Assembly (NCBI GenBank): GCA_021823365.1
Contig: JAKAOD010000050.1
Span: forward strand, 1 to 11,365
Length of the DNA: 11,365 bases
Reading direction: 5' to 3'
From: Actinomycetes bacterium
Lineage (GTDB): Bacteria > Actinomycetota > Acidimicrobiia > Acidimicrobiales > Bog-793
In this document: in pieces, positions 7,910-11,365 of the stretch
Position numbering within the stretch: position 1 is the first letter of the stretch
Layout of the letters: each line of letters starts with the position of its first letter
The notes under the pieces: generated by a model
Told to the model about the DNA's origin: nothing
What the model saw: the letters and a program-made list of their open reading frames with translations, nothing else
Databases searched by the model: none
Position numbers and translations under genes: made by a program

Positions 7910-7934
7910 CGAAGCTTAACGCTTCGTTCATCTT
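7910..7934 (+). terminator. Candidate terminator or operator hairpin after the peptidase gene
   Basis: CGAAGC (7910-7915) pairs perfectly with GCTTCG (7921-7926) around a TTAAC loop, followed by TTCATCTT. This is one of the few AT-rich patches in the window, 97 bases after the peptidase stop. A weak T-rich tail makes intrinsic termination possible. The same palindrome could instead be a DNA operator in front of the ABC operon. The stem is short, so confidence is low. Confidence 0.35.
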
Positions 7935-8036
7935 CCAGACGCGCCAGGCGCGCGCTCTGGCAACCTGCCCCTCTTAGCTTCTCGTCCCGAAGTCGCCCGC
8001 GACGGTCGCGGCGCATCGGGTCCCGCTCGGGCGGGA
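7935..8036 (+). promoter_or_regulatory. Structured leader upstream of the ABC importer operon
   Basis: Three further stem-loops follow one another before the binding-protein gene. CCAGA-C-GCGC (7935-7944) pairs with GCGC-TCTGG (7952-7960) with one bulged C. CCCGA (7986-7990) pairs with TCGGG (8016-8020), enclosing CCGCGA-CGG-TCGCGG (7997-8011). TCCCGC-TCGG-GCGGGA (8021-8036) abuts it directly and ends 7 bases before the ribosome binding site at 8044. The left CCCGA could also pair with a second TCGGG at 8027-8031, so two exclusive folds exist. I matched it to no known riboswitch class. GC-rich DNA makes chance stems common, so this is only a candidate cis-acting RNA. Confidence 0.4.
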
Positions 8037-8057
8037 GGAACCTGGGGAGGAGCAGGT

Positions 8058-9215
8058 ATGCGGAGAACGTCGGCATTGTTGCGCTCGGCGGCAGGCGCCG
8101 CGGCGGCGCTCGCGCTTGCCGCGGCACTCGCGCCGTCCTCGGGTGCGAGCGAGACGAGGACACGTGGCGAGAGCTCGTCGTGCAACTGGGCCACCGCGAC
8201 GTCGATGGCCTCCTGCGGGGGCATGGCAGCGCTCGTCAAGGCCGCCAAGGCCGAGGGCCGTCTCAACGCCATCGCCCTCCCGGCCAACTGGGCCAACTAC
8301 GGCACGCTGATCGCTGAGTTCGAGAAGAAGTACGGGATCAAGATTAACGACGAGAACCCCGAGGGCTCTAGCCAAGAGGAGATCAACGCCGTCATCCACG
8401 AGAAGGGCACGGGCTCGGAGCCCGACGTCGTCGACGTCGGGCCGTCGTTCGCCCTTGAGGGCCAGAAGCAAGGGCTCTGGTCGCCGTACAAGGTCGCCGA
8501 GTGGAACGAGATCGCCTCCAACGAGAAGGCGGCCAGCGGCTCGTGGTACTTCGACTACGGCGGCTACATCTCGATCGCCTACGACGCCTCGCAGGTCAAG
8601 CCGGCGCCGACCTCCTTCAAGAGCCTCGAGAACCCGGCGTACAAGGGCGACATCGCGCTCGACGGCAACCCGACGGAGGCCGGCGCCGCCTACGCCGCCG
8701 TCTACGCCGCCGCGCTCGCCAACGGCGGGTCGTTCAACGACATCGCGCCGGGCATCACCTACTTCAAGAAGCTGGCGCAGGAGGGCAACTTCATCTCGGC
8801 GCAGTCGAACGCGACCACGATCGCGAGCGGCCAGGTGAAGATCGCCATCGACTGGGACTACCTGAACGCCGGCTATGCCGCGCAGCTGAAGGCCAAGGGG
8901 ATCGACTGGAAGGTGATCGTCCCGAGCGACGCCCACTACGCCGCCTACTACTGCCAGGCGATCAGCAAGTACGCGCCCGACCCGGCGGCGGCACGCCTCT
9001 GGGAGGAGTTCCTCTACTCGAACGAGGGGCAGAACGGCTGGCTCGAGGGCTTCGCCCGTCCGGTCCTCTTGAACGCGATGGTCAAGGCGGGCACGGTGGA
9101 CAAGCGTGCACTCGCGGCCATACCGCCGGTGTCGGGCACGCCGCAGTTCCCGACCCAGGCCCAGCAGACGAACGCGCAGGCGGTCCTCGTGAAGGGCTGG
9201 CCGTCGGTCGGATGA
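8058..9215 (+). CDS. ABC transporter extracellular substrate-binding protein
   Basis: A 385-residue periplasmic-type (class II) binding protein of the group related to polyamine, iron and phosphonate/thiamine binders. The ATG follows GGGGAGGAG (8044-8052). Residues 1-30 are a Sec- or possibly Tat-type signal (MRRT start, Ala/Leu-rich core at 11-25). The mature domain reads KAEGRLNAIALPANWANYGTL near its start, then FEKKYGIKIN, PDVVDVGPSFA, WYFDYGGYISIAYDAS, a central ATTIASGQVKIAIDWDY hinge region, and AARLWEEFLYSNEGQNGWLEGFARP near the C-terminus. No lipobox Cys follows the signal core, unlike most Gram-positive binding proteins. Two cysteines (C42 and C53) flank NWATATSMAS at the mature N-terminus and could form a disulfide. 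It is the first gene of a four-gene operon, and its TGA overlaps the ATG of the next gene. Its ligand is not identifiable from sequence. Confidence 0.92.
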   Translation: MRRTSALLRSAAGAAAALALAAALAPSSGASETRTRGESSSCNWATATSMASCGGMAALVKAAKAEGRLNAIALPANWANYGTLIAEFEKKYGIKINDENPEGSSQEEINAVIHEKGTGSEPDVVDVGPSFALEGQKQGLWSPYKVAEWNEIASNEKAASGSWYFDYGGYISIAYDASQVKPAPTSFKSLENPAYKGDIALDGNPTEAGAAYAAVYAAALANGGSFNDIAPGITYFKKLAQEGNFISAQSNATTIASGQVKIAIDWDYLNAGYAAQLKAKGIDWKVIVPSDAHYAAYYCQAISKYAPDPAAARLWEEFLYSNEGQNGWLEGFARPVLLNAMVKAGTVDKRALAAIPPVSGTPQFPTQAQQTNAQAVLVKGWPSVG

Positions 9216-10108
9216 GGAGAACCGACGCCGCGCCGGGGCACGGTCCCCGGCGCGGCGTCCTCGGTCTCCGGCGGCTCGCGCCCTACGCAGGGATCGCGCC
9301 GTTCCTCGCTTACCTCGCGCTTTTCCTAGGCGTGCCGTCGGTCTCCGTCGTCACGGCGGCGTTCGAGGACCCGAGGGGGCGGTTCACCTGGAGCAACATC
9401 CACCTCGCGCTCCAGGGCGCCTACCTCGTCTCCTTCGAGAAGAGCCTCGAGCTCTCGGCATGGTCCGCCGGCATCTCCGCGGTGGCGGGGACGATCGTCG
9501 CCGTCGCGCTCGTCTCGTCGTCCAACGCGACGTTGAAGCGGCTCGTCACCTCCGCCTCGGCCGTGTTCGCCAACACCGGCGGCCTTCCCCTCGCCTTCGC
9601 CTTCATCGCCTCGCTCGGCAACTTCGGCATCGTGACGAGGGCGCTCACCGGCCTCGGCTGGAACCCTTACGACCACGGCTTCAGCCTCTACACGCTCACC
9701 GGCCTCGTCATCGTCTACTGCTACTTCCTCGTGCCGCTCATGGTCCTCGTGATGCTGCCCCCGGTCGAGAGCCTCCGGCGGGAGTGGTTCGAGGCCGCGT
9801 CGATCCTCGGGGCGCGACGGCGCGACGCCTGGCGACACGTGGGAGTGCCGGCGCTCGCGCCCCAGCTTCTTGCCGCGACGATGGTGCTCTTCGTCGATGC
9901 CTTCGCGGCGTACGCGACGGCGGAGGCGCTGACCAACGGGGCGATCCCGCTCGTGCCTATCCAGATCGGGACGCTCATCCAGGGCAACGTGCTCGCCGGC
10001 CAGCAGAACGTCGGCGACGCTCTCGGCCTCGCGATGATCGTCGTCGTCGCCGCGTCGGCGGTCCTCTACGCCCGCCTGCAGCGAAGGACGGCACGATGGC
10101 AGCGCTGA
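9212..10108 (+). CDS. ABC transporter permease, first subunit (PotB-type)
   Basis: A 298-residue inner-membrane permease with six predicted hydrophobic helices, at about 23-50, 80-102, 112-143, 158-183, 214-240 and 268-288. The cytoplasmic EAA loop that docks the ATPase reads EAASILGARRRDAWRHVGVP at 194-213, with the conserved Gly at 200 and Pro at 213. The ATG overlaps the binding-protein stop (ATGA), and its own ribosome binding site is poor (GAAGGG, 15 bases upstream), so translation is probably coupled. No other start codon lies before the first helix. Codons 5-16 contain a perfect 15-bp inverted repeat, described separately, encoding a dispensable-looking DAAPGHGPRRGV tail. It would form a heterodimeric channel with the next gene product. 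Confidence 0.93.
   Translation: MRRTDAAPGHGPRRGVLGLRRLAPYAGIAPFLAYLALFLGVPSVSVVTAAFEDPRGRFTWSNIHLALQGAYLVSFEKSLELSAWSAGISAVAGTIVAVALVSSSNATLKRLVTSASAVFANTGGLPLAFAFIASLGNFGIVTRALTGLGWNPYDHGFSLYTLTGLVIVYCYFLVPLMVLVMLPPVESLRREWFEAASILGARRRDAWRHVGVPALAPQLLAATMVLFVDAFAAYATAEALTNGAIPLVPIQIGTLIQGNVLAGQQNVGDALGLAMIVVVAASAVLYARLQRRTARWQR
9224..9259 (+). promoter_or_regulatory. Perfect 15-bp inverted repeat at the start of the first permease gene
   Basis: GACGCCGCGCCGGGG (9224-9238) is followed by a CACGGT loop and its exact reverse complement CCCCGGCGCGGCGTC (9245-9259). The hairpin starts 8 bases after the binding-protein stop and lies wholly inside the permease coding sequence. No T-tract follows. 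In known importer operons such as malE-malF, an intergenic hairpin after the binding-protein gene stabilises that part of the mRNA and lowers downstream expression. The same role is inferred here. Confidence 0.6.
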
Positions 10109-11019
10109 CGATCTCCCAGGGCGCCGGCGCATCCGGGGCACGCCGCTCGAGGAGCGCCGCGTCGGCGGGGTTCCGCTTCGGCGCGCCCCTGCGAGCCCTC
10201 GTGCTCGTGCTCACGGGGCTCTACTTCCTCGTCCCGCTGCTCGCTTCGGGCCGCTTCGCGCTCGAGGGCGCTCGGGGGACGTGGACGCTCTCGGCCGTGA
10301 CGGCGCTGGTCCACGACGGTTCGCTCTGGGGCAGCCTCGCCCTCTCGGTCGAGATCGCGCTCGGGGCGGCCGCGATCAGCGTGGTCCTCTTCACCCCGAC
10401 GTCGGTGTGGGTCAACCTTCGCCTTCCGCGGCTGCGCAGGGTGATGGAGGGCCTCACGCTCGTCCCGCTCGTCGTCCCGGTCGTCGTCATCGTGCTGGGG
10501 CTCTACGGGGCGTTCCCGCCCGTCTTCGTCGCCTCGCCTGCGATGCTCGCCCTCGAGTACGTCGTCCTCGCGATGCCCTACTCCTACCGGGCGATCGACA
10601 GCGGCGTCCAGTCGCTCGATCTGCACACCCTCACCGACGCCGGGCGGACCCTCGGCGGGGGCTGGTCCAAGGTGTTCCTGCGCGTGCTGCTCCCGAACCT
10701 TCGCACGGCGCTGCTCTCGGCCGCTCTCATCACGATCGCCTACTCCCTCGGCGAGTTCGCGATGGCGAGCCTTCTCAGCTTCACGACGTTCCCCGTCGAG
10801 CTGTTCCAGATCGGCACGGAGCAGATCGACGAGGCGACGGCGGTGAGCGTCTTCGCCTTGGTGCTGGTCTTCTTGCTGCTCGTCGCCCTCTCGGTGCTCG
10901 GCGGCCGGCGGCGCGCGGCGCGCGGCTCGGTGGCTGCCGGCGACGTCGGAGTGGCGGACGAGCCGGCTCGGCTGCTCGGCGCGAGCCGGGGCGGAGGCGA
11001 CGGCGAGGTGGGCGCATGA
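10096..11019 (+). CDS. ABC transporter permease, second subunit (PotC-type)
   Basis: A 307-residue permease with hydrophobic helices at about 31-51, 78-103, 118-140, 146-163, 204-228 and 249-269. The ATPase-docking loop at 181-200 reads DAGRTLGGGWSKVFLRVLLP, a diverged EAA motif that keeps the key Gly187 and Pro200. The ATG at 10096 has AAGGA (10084-10088) seven bases upstream and overlaps the first permease by 13 bases. An open frame extends upstream to 9460, but it runs antiparallel to membrane-protein logic (Arg-rich) and is a shadow. The N-terminal 29 residues and the C-terminal 37 residues are hydrophilic and probably cytoplasmic; the tail is longer than usual. It pairs with the first permease. 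Confidence 0.93.
   Translation: MAALTISQGAGASGARRSRSAASAGFRFGAPLRALVLVLTGLYFLVPLLASGRFALEGARGTWTLSAVTALVHDGSLWGSLALSVEIALGAAAISVVLFTPTSVWVNLRLPRLRRVMEGLTLVPLVVPVVVIVLGLYGAFPPVFVASPAMLALEYVVLAMPYSYRAIDSGVQSLDLHTLTDAGRTLGGGWSKVFLRVLLPNLRTALLSAALITIAYSLGEFAMASLLSFTTFPVELFQIGTEQIDEATAVSVFALVLVFLLLVALSVLGGRRRAARGSVAAGDVGVADEPARLLGASRGGGDGEVGA
10963..10989 (+). other. 8-bp stem-loop near the end of the second permease gene
   Basis: CCGGCTCG (10963-10970) pairs perfectly with CGAGCCGG (10982-10989) around an 11-base loop, about 26 bases before the ATPase start. It lies in the codons of the hydrophilic tail. It could be chance in such GC-rich DNA or a second mRNA structure inside the operon. Confidence 0.3.
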
Positions 11020-11365
11020 GCGGGACGATCCTCGACCAGGCGGCGCAGGTGCTCTTCGACCAGGACGCCGGGGCGGGCACGCGCCGCGGCGTCCGGGTCG
11101 AGCTCGTCGAGTGCGCGCGCTGCTTCGGCTCCGTCGTGGCGCTCGACAACCTGAGCCTTGCGATCGGGCCCGGCGAGCTCGTCGCGCTCCTGGGTCCGTC
11201 GGGCTGCGGCAAGACGACGGCGCTGCGCGCGCTCGCCGGTCTCGAGCAGCTCGACGGCGGGGCGGTCTGGATCCGCGACACCGACGTGACCCGGGTGCCG
11301 ACGCATCGCCGGGAGCTCGGTATGGTCTTCCAGGCGTACAGCCTGTTTCCGAACATGACCGCCAT
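11016..11365 (+). CDS. ABC transporter ATP-binding protein (3' end missing)
   Basis: The first 116 codons of the importer ATPase, cut by the window end. The ATG overlaps the second permease stop (ATGA). After an unusual 25-residue N-terminal extension (MSGTILDQAAQVLFDQDAG...), the typical fold begins at VRVELVECARCFGSVVALDNLSL. Walker A is GPSGCGKTT at 60-68, followed by LRALAGLEQLDGGAVWI. The Q-loop is at GMVFQAYSLFPNMTA, with Gln106. The PTHRRELGMVFQAYSLFPNMT stretch resembles PotA/FbpC/CysA-type ATPases of the MOI subfamily, which power polyamine, iron and anion importers. The signature motif, Walker B and any C-terminal regulatory domain lie beyond the window. This energises the two permeases just upstream. 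Confidence 0.93.
   Translation, partial: MSGTILDQAAQVLFDQDAGAGTRRGVRVELVECARCFGSVVALDNLSLAIGPGELVALLGPSGCGKTTALRALAGLEQLDGGAVWIRDTDVTRVPTHRRELGMVFQAYSLFPNMTA

Noticed and set aside
7904..7917. A sigma-54-like -24/-12 promoter: CTGGCACG followed four bases later by TT
   Set aside because: The essential GC of the -12 element reads AA, and sigma-54 is generally absent from Actinobacteria.
7926..7970. Pieces resembling SAM riboswitch (GGCAACC) and glutamine RNA (CGTTCATCT) motifs
   Set aside because: The other conserved parts (GGTGC for SAM-I/IV, GGAAGTAGG for the glutamine RNA) are missing, so these are short chance matches.
7814..8057. A TPP riboswitch upstream of the importer
   Set aside because: No CTGAGA or ACCTGA-type core is present.
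7856..8317. A short + strand frame crossing the leader and the binding-protein start
   Set aside because: It begins at TTG without a ribosome binding site, gives an Arg/Ser-rich product and overlaps the confident binding-protein gene.

Overview
The window is very GC-rich with dense coding on the + strand only, and it reads as a chromosomal segment of a high-GC actinobacterium. The closest guess is an Acidimicrobiia-like lineage. This rests on the secreted S53 peptidase with an IPT/TIG-rich stalk and C-terminal 'GYW...GxVYxFGDA' repeats, a repeat type I associate with that group, and on strong GGAGG-type ribosome binding sites. The assignment is inference, because no rRNA or marker gene is present. 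No tRNA, rRNA, insertion sequence, CRISPR array or phage gene was seen.

Region 1 (1-2982) is a cyclic-di-GMP module. It holds the 3' part of a PAS-GGDEF-EAL protein with intact signature residues in both catalytic domains. That gene overlaps a second gene for a degenerate-EAL plus HDOD protein. The pair looks co-transcribed, with one enzyme that makes or breaks c-di-GMP and one probable effector or scaffold that has lost most EAL catalytic residues.

Region 2 (2983-7813) starts with a 118-base leader carrying a perfect 7-bp hairpin and a second stem that overlaps the Shine-Dalgarno. It leads into a 1570-residue secreted sedolisin/kumamolisin (S53) peptidase: signal peptide, propeptide, Ser-Glu-Asp catalytic domain, five IPT/TIG-like domains, an FN3-like domain and six C-terminal repeats of about 42 residues.

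Region 3 (7814-11365) is an ABC importer operon: a structured 5' leader, a secreted substrate-binding protein, two permeases of the polyamine/iron/thiamine-type superfamily, and the start of the ATPase, which runs off the window. The four genes are tightly overlapped (ATGA, 13 nt, ATGA). The most striking unannotated element is a perfect 15-bp inverted repeat just inside the first permease gene, 8 bases after the binding-protein stop codon. It is placed where an mRNA hairpin could set high binding-protein output relative to membrane subunits. The transported substrate cannot be told from the sequence.

No clearly new multi-gene system was recognised. The candidates for novelty are the RNA-structure elements around the ABC operon, the peptidase architecture, and the possible link between c-di-GMP signalling and the secreted peptidase.
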